64,000 bases of DNA from Rhodococcus sp. BP22 (GTDB lineage: Bacteria; Actinomycetota; Actinomycetes; Mycobacteriales; Mycobacteriaceae): the NCBI RefSeq assembly GCF_014281965.1, contig NZ_JACFTB010000009.1:118210-182209 (forward strand). The letters are read 5' to 3'. The notes under the pieces were generated by a model. The model was given only the letters and a program-made list of their open reading frames with translations, was not told where the DNA came from and ran no database searches. How positions within the stretch are numbered: position 1 is the first letter of the stretch; every line of letters starts with the position of its first letter. Positions 45,271-54,105 of this stretch are shown piece by piece. A program made the position numbers and the translations under genes.

Positions 45271-46838
45271 CCAATACACCCAACCTCGACGAAGTCACCC
45301 CCGCGCAAGACAAGCAGGCGGCCCGCGGCGTCAAACTGCTCTTCGGCGGCCTCATGCTCACCATGCTGCTCGCGTCGCTGAACCAGACGGTGCTCAGCAC
45401 CGCGCTGCCGACCATCGTCGGAGAGCTGCACGGCATCGACCAGATGCTGTGGGTGATCACCGCCTTCATTCTCGCGTCGACGATCATGATGCCCATCTAT
45501 GGCAAGCTCGGCGACCTCTTCGGCCGGAAGTCATTGCTGCTCATCGCCATCAGCATCTTCGTCGGCGGGTCCGTCGTCGGCGCGTTGGCCCCGGACATGA
45601 CGTGGCTGATCATCGCTCGCGTCATCCAGGGCATCGGCGGCGGCGGGCTGATGATCCTCTCGCAGGCAACCATCGCGGACGTGATCCCGGCCCGCGAGCG
45701 CGGTAAGTACATGGGCATCATGGGCGGCGTCTTCGCAGTCTCCTCCGTCGCCGGCCCGCTGCTCGGCGGCTGGTTCACCGAGGGTCCCGGTTGGCGCTGG
45801 GTGTTCTGGATCAACGTGCCCGTTGGCGGGCTGGCACTGATCGCCGCCGCCGCCTTCCTGCACCTACCCAGGCGCGAGCATGTCAAAGCCCGTATCGACA
45901 CCGCCGGTATGGCACTGCTAACTATCGCGACCACCGCGATCGTCCTGTTCGCCACCTGGGGTGGCTCGAAGTACGACTGGACTTCGCCCACTATCCTCGC
46001 GCTGGCCGCAACCGCCATCATCGCCGGCGCCGTGTTCGTCCTCATCGAGCGCCGCGCTGAGGAGCCCATCATCCCGCTGCACCTGTTCGAGGACCGCAAC
46101 TTCAACCTCACCACCGGCGCGGGCCTGCTGACCGGTGTCGCGATGTTCGGTGCCATCGCCTACATGCCCACCTACCTGCAGATGGTCACCGGCCACAGCG
46201 CCACCGTCGCCGGACTGCTCATGATCCCGATGATGGCCGGGATGCTCGTAACCTCCGTCGTGGCCGGACAATATGTGTCCCGCACGGGCAAGTACAAGAA
46301 GCTCCCAATCGCTGGATCCCTGATCGTGGCTCTGGGCCTGTTCCTGATCTCGACCGTCACCGTGGACACTACGGTCTGGGTCATCTGCTCCTACCTTGCG
46401 GTGATGGGCATCGGGCTCGGCACAATGATGCAACTGCTGGTGCTGATCGTGCAGAACTCGTTCCCCATCGAGCAGGTCGGCACCGCGACTGCGTCGAACA
46501 ACTACTTCCGCCAGATCGGCGCCACCCTCGGCACCGCGGTCGTCGGCAGCTTGTTCACCTCTCGGCTCGCGTCATTTCTGCTGGACCGGATGCCCGCGGC
46601 CCCCGGCGGCGGCACCGACACCCACTCACTGACGCCCGCAGCGGTCTCGCAGCTTCCCGACGACGTCCGACTGCCGATCGTCTCGTCCTACAACGACGCG
46701 CTGATGCCCATCTTCCTGTACATGACACCGCTGGCGCTCATCGCTGCTGTAATCCTGTGCTTCGTCGTAGAGAAGCCTCTGGCCACCTCAGTCAATCGCA
46801 AGGGCGCTGCAACCGAGGACACCGTGCTCGTCGACTAG
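45267..46838 (+). CDS. DHA2-family (EmrB/QacA) drug:proton antiporter
   Basis: This 523-residue MFS protein has 14 predicted membrane segments. Motif A-like GKLGDLFGRKSLL, motif C-like GGVFAVSSVAGPLLGGWF (the antiporter signature) and LNQTVLSTALPTIVGEL with the DHA2 motif D1 pattern are clear. It extrudes cationic or amphiphilic drugs in exchange for protons. The start is ATG 45267 overlapping the tetR stop; the frame upstream is a shadow. The control by a TetR and high coding quality indicate an intact, inducible resistance pump. The substrate range is unknown. Confidence 0.93.
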   Translation: MTNTPNLDEVTPAQDKQAARGVKLLFGGLMLTMLLASLNQTVLSTALPTIVGELHGIDQMLWVITAFILASTIMMPIYGKLGDLFGRKSLLLIAISIFVGGSVVGALAPDMTWLIIARVIQGIGGGGLMILSQATIADVIPARERGKYMGIMGGVFAVSSVAGPLLGGWFTEGPGWRWVFWINVPVGGLALIAAAAFLHLPRREHVKARIDTAGMALLTIATTAIVLFATWGGSKYDWTSPTILALAATAIIAGAVFVLIERRAEEPIIPLHLFEDRNFNLTTGAGLLTGVAMFGAIAYMPTYLQMVTGHSATVAGLLMIPMMAGMLVTSVVAGQYVSRTGKYKKLPIAGSLIVALGLFLISTVTVDTTVWVICSYLAVMGIGLGTMMQLLVLIVQNSFPIEQVGTATASNNYFRQIGATLGTAVVGSLFTSRLASFLLDRMPAAPGGGTDTHSLTPAAVSQLPDDVRLPIVSSYNDALMPIFLYMTPLALIAAVILCFVVEKPLATSVNRKGAATEDTVLVD

Positions 46839-46860
46839 ACGGCGTCTCTCTGTGTCAAGA

Positions 46861-47267
46861 CGGACCTCTGGCCCGGTTGTAGAGAGGAATGTGACGGGTT
46901 CGGGAAGTGACTTGTCCAAAGTGGCGGCGTGCGGGGTGCCAGCCGGCCGCGCAGGACGATAGAGCCGCCCCCGGAGTGTCCTCCGGGGGCGCCGCCAACT
47001 CTGTCTCCCCGGCGGCTCGTTTCCGTTGGTAATAGGCGCGTCCGGGCGTATCTCGACCGACTTGGGTGATGTCCATGGTGGACAGAACGTAATTCAGCTG
47101 CCGGTCTCCGCCCGCGAGAGCCTTTGACGGACAACGTCACCGGAGGACACCTCGATGGGCCACCGGTATAGCTGGCGAACGCGGCGGCCGAGCGGAACCT
47201 GTCGAACGCGGCGGCCGGGGCGAGGATCTTGCCTTCGCTGCGGACACCGATCCCGCACAACCCAACT
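46861..47267 (-). mobile_element. IS110-family transposase, C-terminal remnant
   Basis: On the minus strand GIGVRSEGKILAPAAAFDRF, FRSAAAFASYTG, then after frame changes GDRQLNYVLSTMDITQVGRD and GRAYYQRKRAAGE, followed by a degenerate basic tail, reproduce in order the C-terminal Transposase_20 domain of IS116/IS110/IS902 transposases. At least three frameshifts are needed. The N-terminal RuvC-like half is not present on this strand. It is inactive. Confidence 0.78.
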
Positions 47268-47319
47268 CAATGAGCTGCCGGACTGACGACCGCTGCTTCG
47301 ATATCGCCGACAGCCTTTG

Positions 47320-47640
47320 CTATCCGCCTATCCACCGGATCACGGTGAGATCCTCGGCTGGTTGCGATCACTGTCGGGGCCGGTGACGGTGATTTATCAG
47401 GCCGGCCCGACCGGATTCGGTTTGTGCCGAGCCCTGAATCAAGCGGGCGTGGGGGGTGTGGTGGTGGCGCCGTCGAAGTTACAGCGACCGGCGGGAGATC
47501 GGATCAAGACCGACGCTCGTGACGCACTGCACCTTGCCCGACTTTTGAGACGAGATCGTGCAGGTTACTGCTCTTTCGGTCGAACAGGAGGCAGCTCGTG
47601 ATCTGGTCCGTGCACGCGGCGACGCTCGCGTAGAGCTGAA
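47320..47640 (+). mobile_element. IS110-family transposase, N-terminal remnant
   Basis: On the plus strand YPPDHGEILGWLRSLSGPVT, AGPTGFGLCRALNQAGV, VVAPSKLQRPAGDR and IKTDARDALHLARLLR match the N-terminal DEDD (RuvC-like) domain of IS110 transposases. After a frame change near 47573, TALSVEQEAARDLVRARGDARVEL continues the protein, then the similarity ends abruptly at about 47640. The first catalytic segment is also missing. It points in the opposite direction to the C-terminal remnant 50 bp away. Confidence 0.8.
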
Positions 47641-47917
47641 CGACGAGAGTGTGGTTGGGGGCGCATCCAAACGAATGCGACCCCACCTGTTACCTCGGTC
47701 TCGGTCTCGTGGCTCACGCTCCAGCGCGTTCGAGTTCTTCGGCGGCAATGTTGGGCGCGTCGAATATTGCTAACAGGCCACCGGCCTACCCACCTCGATC
47801 CACCGATGCCATTCGGGGTTGCAAAGATCGCTAGCCCAGGCCGCCGTCGACAGGTGCGAGAGATACACAGCGGAGGTGGAACTTTCAGACGTCGATGCCC
47901 ACCAGGGCCTATCGCAA

Positions 47918-48560
47918 TCAGGAGCCGAAGAATCCCAAGTCGATCGAGCCGACGAAACCAGGAGCCTCCTTGGCCAGCGGCTTGCCGTCCCGTCCAGCAG
48001 GCAGTGCAACGTTGAGACTCTGCAGGACCGTCGGAGTAATGTCGGCGATCATGTAGTCGGCCGTGGACTGACCTGCTGCGTAGCCGGCGCCACGAGCGAT
48101 CACGAACGTCGTTGCCTCCGCATCGCTTTGGCCATCATGGCCACCGATCGGCGTGTGACCCTGATCGGCAGTTACCACTACTGTCCACTTCTCGCCGGTC
48201 TTGGCCGCTCGCTCGTCGACGGCGTCGATGATCTTGCCGACCTCCACGTCGACGGATGCGATGGACTCGGCGTAAGCAGGTGCATTCGTTCCACCGCTGG
48301 GTCCGGGCGACGTCAACCTGATCGAGCTGGGTGAAGATGAGATCCGGCCCCTTGGCAGCGATGGAGGCTGCGACAGCGTCCGCAGTTGCACTGTCCGTCG
48401 CTGCATTTGAGCCGGCGCCTCCTGTGGTGACAACGACGTCAGCCTTAGGCTCACCGCTCGACACGATGTTGTTGATACCGCCCGCATTGAACGACTCGGC
48501 CAGGGCATTGTCCGCGTTCGTACCGACCGATCCCATCGACTGCATGACGCCGAGCTCCAG
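47918..48560 (-). pseudogene. Alkaline phosphatase / nucleotide pyrophosphatase-type gene, truncated and frameshifted
   Basis: The downstream half (GTNAPAYAESIASVDVEVGK, VVVTADQGHTPIGGHDGQ, TVLQSLNVALPAGRDG, ending GSIDLGFFGS) is in one frame, and the upstream half (MGSVGTNADNALAESFNAGG, GPDLIFTQLDQVDVA) in another; the break is near 48290. DQGHTPIGGH is the metal-binding D/H region of the phosphodiesterase/alkaline phosphatase superfamily. The N-terminal part bearing the nucleophile and the signal peptide is missing beyond about 48560, where the sequence merges with unrelated DNA. Confidence 0.8.
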
Positions 48561-48599
48561 GCAAAGAGTCGCGGCGCTCCACCTGTCATGTGCATGACT

Positions 48600-49109
48600 T
48601 CAGGATCGGATCAGCTCAGAAGCTCCAGCTTCTTCGACGATCCGCTTGACAGCTTTCAGGGTTGTGGGAATCCCGGACAGGGCCGCGTCACGTCGCACTT
48701 CGAGTTGATGTTCGGCGTCCTCCCCGAACATCTTGTCGAATACCTTGAAGCCCTCGGGCTGGACCGCCCAGGACTCGGTGAGCGATGTGCCATTCCCCTC
48801 GGGCATCAGGGTATAACTCCAGCGGACTGCGTTACCCATAACAAGCCAGGAGAACTCGGCCGGTTCCTCAGCCGCGACTACTAGGGACTCTGTCTCCCAG
48901 ATCTGGCCGTTTGCCTCGTTCCGACCATAGAACCAGGCGCCGACCTCGGGGCCGTTCGCCGGCGCCTTCCACCATGCAGCGCGGCAGATTGGACTCCACT
49001 CACCTGTTCGTTCGATCCGGGTCACCACATCCCATACCTGCTGTGGGGCGGCGTCGATGTGGATCGACTCGGAATGGGAGTAGTGGCGATCGCGAGTGGT
49101 CTGCGCCAT
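48600..49109 (-). CDS. SRPBCC-family protein (polyketide cyclase/dehydrase-like)
   Basis: The protein has 169 residues from ATG 49109, with AAAGG upstream; a longer frame to 49361 has no support. It is a START/Bet v1-type hydrophobic-cavity fold: SESIHIDAAPQQVWDVVTRIERTGEWSP, FYGRNEANGQIWETESLVV, EFSWLVMGNAVRWSYTLMPE and SLTESWAV, then the long C-terminal helix. Such proteins bind lipids or aromatic polyketide-like ligands; the reaction, if any, cannot be inferred. It is flanked on both sides by mobile-element debris. Confidence 0.88.
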   Translation of the reverse strand: MAQTTRDRHYSHSESIHIDAAPQQVWDVVTRIERTGEWSPICRAAWWKAPANGPEVGAWFYGRNEANGQIWETESLVVAAEEPAEFSWLVMGNAVRWSYTLMPEGNGTSLTESWAVQPEGFKVFDKMFGEDAEHQLEVRRDAALSGIPTTLKAVKRIVEEAGASELIRS

Positions 49110-49939
49110 CAGTCTGGAACCTTTCTTGACGATTCGAGTGTCAATTACAGAATGGCACAAGGCTGCTGTAAACGAAATTTGATCTTGGGCTTGGCATCTG
49201 AACACGACGCGATCGCCGTCGGCGCGCTGTTCCACAAGTCCCGACGTCGACCGACTTACGGAACTAGGGGCCGCCTCGAGTCGAGGACACCGATCGCGCG
49301 GCCTTCGTCCGTGATCCGGCCGGGGAGTGAGGAGTACGCCGCCACCGCCGAGAAATGCCATGCCCCGATCCGAATAAGATCAGGGGCATCCGTCACCTGC
49401 GGGAGAATCGCTCATCCCGCAGGTAGAGTTCATAGTTGTATGCCTCGTCCGTTGCAGTGCCAGAGAGTCCTGGTCGCTGCGGCAACGACAGATGCGCAAC
49501 CTTTCAGGCGTGATCCGGGCACCGCAACTCCGGCGCTACTGTCCATCCGCTCGCGGTGAGTCACCGCAGCACCGGACCCGTAAAACCGTCGCCTCTTTGG
49601 GCGGTCTGCGCGAGAGCGCTGGCGAGGATCGGCCTGTCAGCAGACACCGCTCACACAGCGTCGAACGCCGGCGGCCCAGGTTCACACTGATGACAATGCG
49701 ACCGAGCAACAACCACATTCTCGTGCTCGGCTCGTACCCGCAGCTCGGGACAGATCCGGGATGTTCGCACCGCTACAACAACATCCGAGGCCGTCACCGC
49801 TACCAATGGCACCGGGGGGCTTGCTCAGACACCCCTAGACGGTGGTACGAGGAACGTTCAACATAGGCCGGATACCGCACCGCCGCGCGGCCGCGGACAG
49901 CGCGAGCGATCTCGTCCTCGCGGAGGAAAGCCTGCACGA
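49110..49939. other. Mostly featureless 830 bp with two tandem hairpins
   Basis: Open frames here (for example plus 49059-49559 and 49492-49866) lack family features and are not called. Two hairpins lie close together. The first is at 49360-49389: ATGCCCCGATC pairs with GATCAGGGGCAT, with one bulged A. The second, at 49395-49424, has perfect 10-bp arms ACCTGCGGGA/TCCCGCAGGT and a 10-base loop. Neither has a U tract. They may be attenuator or terminator relics of lost genes. Confidence 0.45.
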
Positions 49940-50030
49940 TTAGACAGTGCGCACATTGGTGGCCTGGGGCCCTTCTGGCCCTGGCCAACCTCGAATTCCA
50001 CACGCTGGTTCTCGTCGAGCGAAACAATCT
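49940..50030 (-). pseudogene. Cold-shock protein C-terminal remnant
   Basis: SLDENQRVEFEVGQGQKGP in one frame, then after loss of one base QATNVRTV and a stop at 49940, are the last 27 residues of a CspA-type cold-shock protein (normally about 67 residues). The N-terminal RNA-binding part (GTVKWFN and the RNP motifs) is not found upstream. Confidence 0.7.
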
Positions 50031-50059
50031 GGACCCGCCGCCGAGAAGGAATAACCGAC

Positions 50060-50125
50060 CTGTCCGGGCTCATCCATCACAACGACCGCGGATCGCAAGG
50101 CGCATTCAACTGGTCGTCGCAACAC
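50060..50125 (+). mobile_element. IS3-type transposase fragment
   Basis: LSGLIHHNDRGSQGAFNWSS on the plus strand carries the HH-x-DRGSQ motif surrounding the second catalytic aspartate of IS3/IS481-like integrase cores. Only about 22 codons remain. It overlaps the 3' end of the XRE gene on the other strand, so the last codons of that gene may be altered by the insertion. Confidence 0.55.
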
Positions 50126-50366
50126 CGGCGGACTCGATCGGCTCGATGAGGTCGGTCATCGCGCAGTCGAGCACATCGAGCAGGGCCATGAGGACTTTCA
50201 GGCTCAACCGTTCCGGCCGGTCCACGACGAGCCGGTACACCTGAGAGGAGGACAGCCGAATCCCGCGCCGGGCCAGCGGCTCGATCATTTCTGTGGTCGA
50301 GAACATGCCCCGGCCGGCCATGACGTGGCGCAGGTGCCAGTGGTAGTCCAGTTTCGCGGCTATCAC
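50106..50366 (-). CDS. Small XRE-family regulator accompanying a tyrosine recombinase
   Basis: The protein has 86 residues: AKLDYHWHLRHVMAGRGMFS, an HTH with LSSSQVYRLVVDRPERLSLK, and VLMALLDVLDCAMTDLIEPI. This is the Cro/C1-like protein that in many actinobacterial integrative units directly follows a tyrosine recombinase gene. Here its start still overlaps the stop of the recombinase remnant (50363-50366, ATGA), preserving the original pairing. It looks intact except for a possibly altered last few residues. Confidence 0.78.
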   Translation of the reverse strand: MIAAKLDYHWHLRHVMAGRGMFSTTEMIEPLARRGIRLSSSQVYRLVVDRPERLSLKVLMALLDVLDCAMTDLIEPIESAGVATTS

Positions 50367-50473
50367 GGGTTCCTTTCCTCTGTTGTGTGTGGCTCTAAGG
50401 CGGGCGATAGGGCTCGGCGCAGTGCTGTGTTCATAATGTCGTCACTGACGTGGGTGTAGATCGCCGTCGAGCT
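50363..50473 (-). mobile_element. Tyrosine recombinase C-terminal remnant
   Basis: SSTAIYTHVSDDIMNTALRR followed by ALSPALE and a tail is the end of a phage-type integrase; the tyrosine of IYTHV is the catalytic nucleophile. Everything upstream of about 50473 belongs to other sequence, a resolvase remnant on the opposite strand, so more than 90 percent of the recombinase is gone. Confidence 0.8.
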
Positions 50474-50584
50474 GTCGCACTGATCAAACAAGCGAAACGG
50501 ATGCGGGAGAACGGAATGCAACTGATCGACATCGACGAAATCCTCGGCGTCGGAAGGACAACGCTGTACCGGCATCTGAAATAG
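50465..50584 (+). mobile_element. Serine resolvase C-terminal remnant (Hin-type HTH)
   Basis: ALIKQAKRMRENGMQLIDID and EILGVGRTTLYRHLK with a stop at 50582-50584 are the DNA-binding tail of a Tn3/Hin-type serine recombinase. The catalytic domain is missing. Its 5' limit coincides with the 5' limit of the tyrosine recombinase remnant on the other strand, marking a deletion junction near 50470. Confidence 0.78.
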
Positions 50585-50689
50585 ATTCACCAACAGGATA
50601 ATTCGTTGTGCTTCGAGTCTTGCCGACACTACAAGGTGGCACCACCGAATCAGTACCTGTATCTTCCCGAGCGCCGTTGCATTCGTGGG

Positions 50690-52417
50690 CTATTCGCTGA
50701 ACTCAAGTGTTGGCTGCACCGAGAATCCGCATACGGATAACTCCCCTTCCTTGATCTCGACGACCGCATCGCACATCCCGAGCGTCGCCCGGCGGTGCGT
50801 GATCCACAGAACGGTGCGGTCGCCAAGCGTGTCCGCGAGTCGGCCCAGGACACGACGCTCGGTGGCCGCGTCGAGTTCGCTCGTGCCCTCGTCGATCACG
50901 ATGAGACGCCCTCCGTGCATCAGGGCGCGGGCGAGCGCGAGGCGCTGACGCTGACCGCCGGACAGTTCGGCGCCGCGCTCACCGACGCGGGTATGCATGC
51001 CGCCGGGCAGCTCCCGGACGGTATCGGCGAGATCTGCCACATGCAGCGCATGCCACATCTGATCGTCGGTCGCATCCGGATCGGCCAGGCACAGGTTGTC
51101 GGCGATGGTGCCGTGAATCAGGAAGGGTTGCTGGTCGACTACCGTGACGCGGCGGCGCAGCTCGGCCGACGGGATGCTCCGTATATCCACTCCGTCCCAT
51201 GCCACGGTCCCGGCGGTGGGGTCCCAGATCCGGGCGACCAACGCGCCGATCGTGGATTTGCCGCTGCCTGTCGAACCGACGAGCGCTAGGATGCGCCCGG
51301 CCGGGATCGTCAGGTCGATCCCGGTCAGCACCGCAGGCCGGGAAATATCGGACGGGTAGGTGAAATCGACTCCCTGGAGACGGATCTCGGGTGCGTTGTC
51401 AGCCGGGATCCACACCTCGCCCGGGGCTGGTTCCGGGGCCGCGGGCTCCTCCTCCGCGATTGCGCGCACGCGTTCGAGGGACGTGCGGGTACTCCCCAGG
51501 AGGGCAGCGAAGCCGTTGACTGCCTCGAGTGCCGGGAACGTCGCGACGGCGACGGCCACCGCGACGGCGATCGAGACCGCGTCCAGGTCGATGACCATCC
51601 CGGCTCCGACGATCGCGATCAGTACGCCGGCCTGCGCCGCGCGCGTCGCGCCGGCGCGGATCGACGCCCACCTGGCGACGATCCGGTGCTGTGCAGCGGA
51701 CGCGGCGTCGAGTCGGGTCATGTTCTCGCGCCGCCCCTCCCCGGCGTCGTACGCGGTGATCTCGCGCAACCCGCCAACGGTGTCGGCCAGGTGCGCCGAC
51801 ACCGTTCCGCCGATCCGCACCGTCTGCCCCTCGGCCCGCTGCGCAGTGCGTCGGCCGACGAAGGGAATCACGGCGCCGAGTAACAGCAGAAACGGTGCGG
51901 CGACGAGGGTGATCGCCGGGTCGACCCCCACACCGAGGTAGACGAGCACGCCGGCCGGCACGATCACCGCCGCGACGGCGGGGACGACGGAGTGGGCGAA
52001 GAACACCTCGAGGCGATCGATGTCGCGGGTCACGCGTGCGAGCAGGTCGCCGGTGCGGTGCCGCACCGTCACCGCAGGGGCCAGCCCAGCCAAACGCTCG
52101 TAGAAGAACACCCGCAGCATCGCCAACGCCCGGAAGGCCACCCAGTGGCCGGTGTAGTGCTCGAGGTATTGGAACAGCCCTTTGATCGCGGCGAGGGCAA
52201 GAAGTACCCCGAAGACCTTCCAGGGTGCGCCGACACCGGTGGTGGCCGCGGTGACAACTGCGTGCGCCGCGAATCCGAGAAGGGCAATGCCCGCGGCGAG
52301 TTCGACGATGCGGCACAGCACGGAGATCGCGAGCGGCCACCGCACGGGGCGTCCGAACGCCAGCAGCCAACCGGTCATGGTGGTGTGCCCGGCGACGCGG
52401 GCGGTGGCAGTGCTCAT
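50690..52417 (-). CDS. Half-size ABC transporter, membrane plus ATPase domain (second gene)
   Basis: The protein has 575 residues. The N-terminal transmembrane domain has about six helices (to residue 310), and the nucleotide-binding domain has Walker A GSTGSGKST, Q-loop region VVDQQPFLIHGTIADNLCL, signature LSGGQRQR and Walker B LIVIDEGTSELD with catalytic glutamate. The type IV exporter fold is of the CydC/IrtB kind. It starts by ATGA overlap with its partner gene, so the two form a heterodimer. Some IrtAB-like proteins of this fold import siderophores in mycolata despite exporter topology; the divergent FecCD genes favour a metallophore role. Confidence 0.9.
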   Translation of the reverse strand: MSTATARVAGHTTMTGWLLAFGRPVRWPLAISVLCRIVELAAGIALLGFAAHAVVTAATTGVGAPWKVFGVLLALAAIKGLFQYLEHYTGHWVAFRALAMLRVFFYERLAGLAPAVTVRHRTGDLLARVTRDIDRLEVFFAHSVVPAVAAVIVPAGVLVYLGVGVDPAITLVAAPFLLLLGAVIPFVGRRTAQRAEGQTVRIGGTVSAHLADTVGGLREITAYDAGEGRRENMTRLDAASAAQHRIVARWASIRAGATRAAQAGVLIAIVGAGMVIDLDAVSIAVAVAVAVATFPALEAVNGFAALLGSTRTSLERVRAIAEEEPAAPEPAPGEVWIPADNAPEIRLQGVDFTYPSDISRPAVLTGIDLTIPAGRILALVGSTGSGKSTIGALVARIWDPTAGTVAWDGVDIRSIPSAELRRRVTVVDQQPFLIHGTIADNLCLADPDATDDQMWHALHVADLADTVRELPGGMHTRVGERGAELSGGQRQRLALARALMHGGRLIVIDEGTSELDAATERRVLGRLADTLGDRTVLWITHRRATLGMCDAVVEIKEGELSVCGFSVQPTLEFSE

Positions 52418-54027
52418 GCACTCACTCCGATCTCGATGGTGCGGTCCGCGAGAGCAAGTAAGCCCGCGGAATGGGTCGCGATCACCAGGGTCGTGTGCCC
52501 GGCCATCGAGGCGAGGGTCTCCGCGATCAAGGCTTCGGACTTGGCATCGATGTGGCTGGTCACCTCGTCCAAGACCAGCACCGGCGCGCTGCGCAACAGG
52601 GCACGGGCGAGCGAGAGCCGTTGGGCCTGCCCTCCGGACAAACTCGCACCGAACTCCCCTACCTCGGTGTCGAGACCGTTGGGCAGGGAACGGATCTCGA
52701 CGTCGAGATGTGCATGTTCGAGTACCTCCCAGAGTGCGGTGTCCGTCGCCTCGGGTGCGGCGAGGCGCAGGTTGTCGGCGACGGATCCACTGAACAGATA
52801 GGTGTTCTGGTGCACGGCTGCGACGAACACGCGTGGGTCGGCCGGCGCACCGTCGAATTCGACTGTGCCGGTGTCCGGTTGCAGATCCCCGGACAGAAGT
52901 GCCAGCAGGGTGGACTTCCCGCCCCCGGACGGACCGGTGAGAACGACAGTCTCCCCGGCAGCTACCTCGAATGTCTTCCCTGACAACAACTGTGGACGCC
53001 CCGGATAGGTGAAGTCCACCTCGCGCAAAGCACACGCGGCGCGTTTCCCCGCCACCGCCTTCGGCACCGGGCCGGTCGTCGGGACCAGAGGGCGTGTCTC
53101 TCCGATGAGGGCGACCGCCTCACGCTGGGCCGCGGCCCCGGCCATACCGATGTAGAAGAACTGACCGATGTAGTCGATCGGTGCGGTGAGCAGGAGCGCG
53201 AGCAAGACCAGCGTCATCGTGCGACCGGCGGTCAGCTCCCCGCTTGCCCCGAGATGCACCGCGACAGCGCTGGCGGTGCCGATCAGTCCACCGTAGAAGA
53301 CGATGTCGGTGACAAGGAGGACGATTTGGTTCCCGAGTAGCAGACGCATCACAGTGCGACGCTGCTTCTCACTCTCGGCTGCCAGATGGGTGGCGTGCAC
53401 GGCGGTACGCCCGAGTAGGGAGACGGTGTGTAGTCCACGCAGAGCTTCGAGGAATTCCCCTGCCAGCCGGCGGGACTGGGCGCGGTAATTCGCGGAGGAA
53501 CTCCGGAAAAGCTGTTGGAAACCTCCGACCAGGAGGGGCGCGAGCAGGACGAGAACCAGCAGCAGAGCCGCCAGCGTCCAGCTCACCGTCGTCGCGACGA
53601 CCGCCAGGACGATCAGTGGTGCGGTTGCGGCCGCAACGATAGACGCGACGAATCCGCCGCGCAGGGCGGCGATCTTCGCGGCACCGTCGATCCCGGTGGA
53701 AACTATCCGGCCGGCTGAGGGCAGTTCTGCGCGGGCGACCACTGTGTCGGCAGCCAGGATCCTGGTCAGCAGGCCGGCGCGCACCGTGTGCTCGGCGCGG
53801 CGCTGCGCCCGGTCCTCGAGCAGAGGCGCGGCCGCGGAGACCACGGCGAGAACTGCTGCGGCGAGGATCGTCGGTATCCAGGTCGATCGGAAGGTGCTGT
53901 CGGTCAAAGTATTACCGAGCGCGAGATAGAGCAGGCAGGTGGCAACCGATCCGAGCCAGGCGAATGCGACTGCGGCGCGAACCAACATTCCGATGGGTAG
54001 GGGCAGCGTCGAGGAGGGGTGACTCAT
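52414..54027 (-). CDS. Half-size ABC transporter, membrane plus ATPase domain (first gene)
   Basis: The protein has 537 residues, partner of the preceding entry. Transmembrane part to about 300, then Walker A GPSGGGKST, VAAVHQNTYLFSGSVADNLR, signature LSGGQAQR, Walker B VLVLDEVTSHID. There is no N-terminal siderophore-interacting flavin domain as in mycobacterial IrtA, so ferric-siderophore reduction would need another protein. ATG 54027 has AAAGGAGG upstream. The frame upstream (to 54312) is a shadow of the permease. The promoter is shared, divergently, with the FecCD-type importer. Confidence 0.9.
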   Translation of the reverse strand: MSHPSSTLPLPIGMLVRAAVAFAWLGSVATCLLYLALGNTLTDSTFRSTWIPTILAAAVLAVVSAAAPLLEDRAQRRAEHTVRAGLLTRILAADTVVARAELPSAGRIVSTGIDGAAKIAALRGGFVASIVAAATAPLIVLAVVATTVSWTLAALLLVLVLLAPLLVGGFQQLFRSSSANYRAQSRRLAGEFLEALRGLHTVSLLGRTAVHATHLAAESEKQRRTVMRLLLGNQIVLLVTDIVFYGGLIGTASAVAVHLGASGELTAGRTMTLVLLALLLTAPIDYIGQFFYIGMAGAAAQREAVALIGETRPLVPTTGPVPKAVAGKRAACALREVDFTYPGRPQLLSGKTFEVAAGETVVLTGPSGGGKSTLLALLSGDLQPDTGTVEFDGAPADPRVFVAAVHQNTYLFSGSVADNLRLAAPEATDTALWEVLEHAHLDVEIRSLPNGLDTEVGEFGASLSGGQAQRLSLARALLRSAPVLVLDEVTSHIDAKSEALIAETLASMAGHTTLVIATHSAGLLALADRTIEIGVSA

Positions 54028-54045
54028 GCCCACCTCCTTTCCAGT

Positions 54046-54064
54046 AATGACAACTGTTATCGTT
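54046..54064. promoter_or_regulatory. Fur/Zur-like 19-bp dyad in the divergent control region
   Basis: AATGACAA-CTG-TTATCGTT is an imperfect palindrome (6 of 8 positions match between arms). The A/T-rich GACAA/TTATC half-sites resemble Fur/Zur boxes of actinobacteria more than IdeR/DtxR boxes. It lies 18 bp upstream of the ABC half-transporter start and 41 bp upstream of the permease start, within the 78 bp separating the two divergent operons, so one repressor could shut both. Confidence 0.5.
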
Positions 54065-54105
54065 TTCGTTTGCCAGGATCGTACTGCATCGAAAGGCCCA
54101 CCCTG

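Noticed and set aside
53303..54000. Long alternative frames over the ABC and FecCD genes on the opposite strand
   Set aside because: They are shadows caused by high GC3. Walker and permease motifs are only in the chosen frames.
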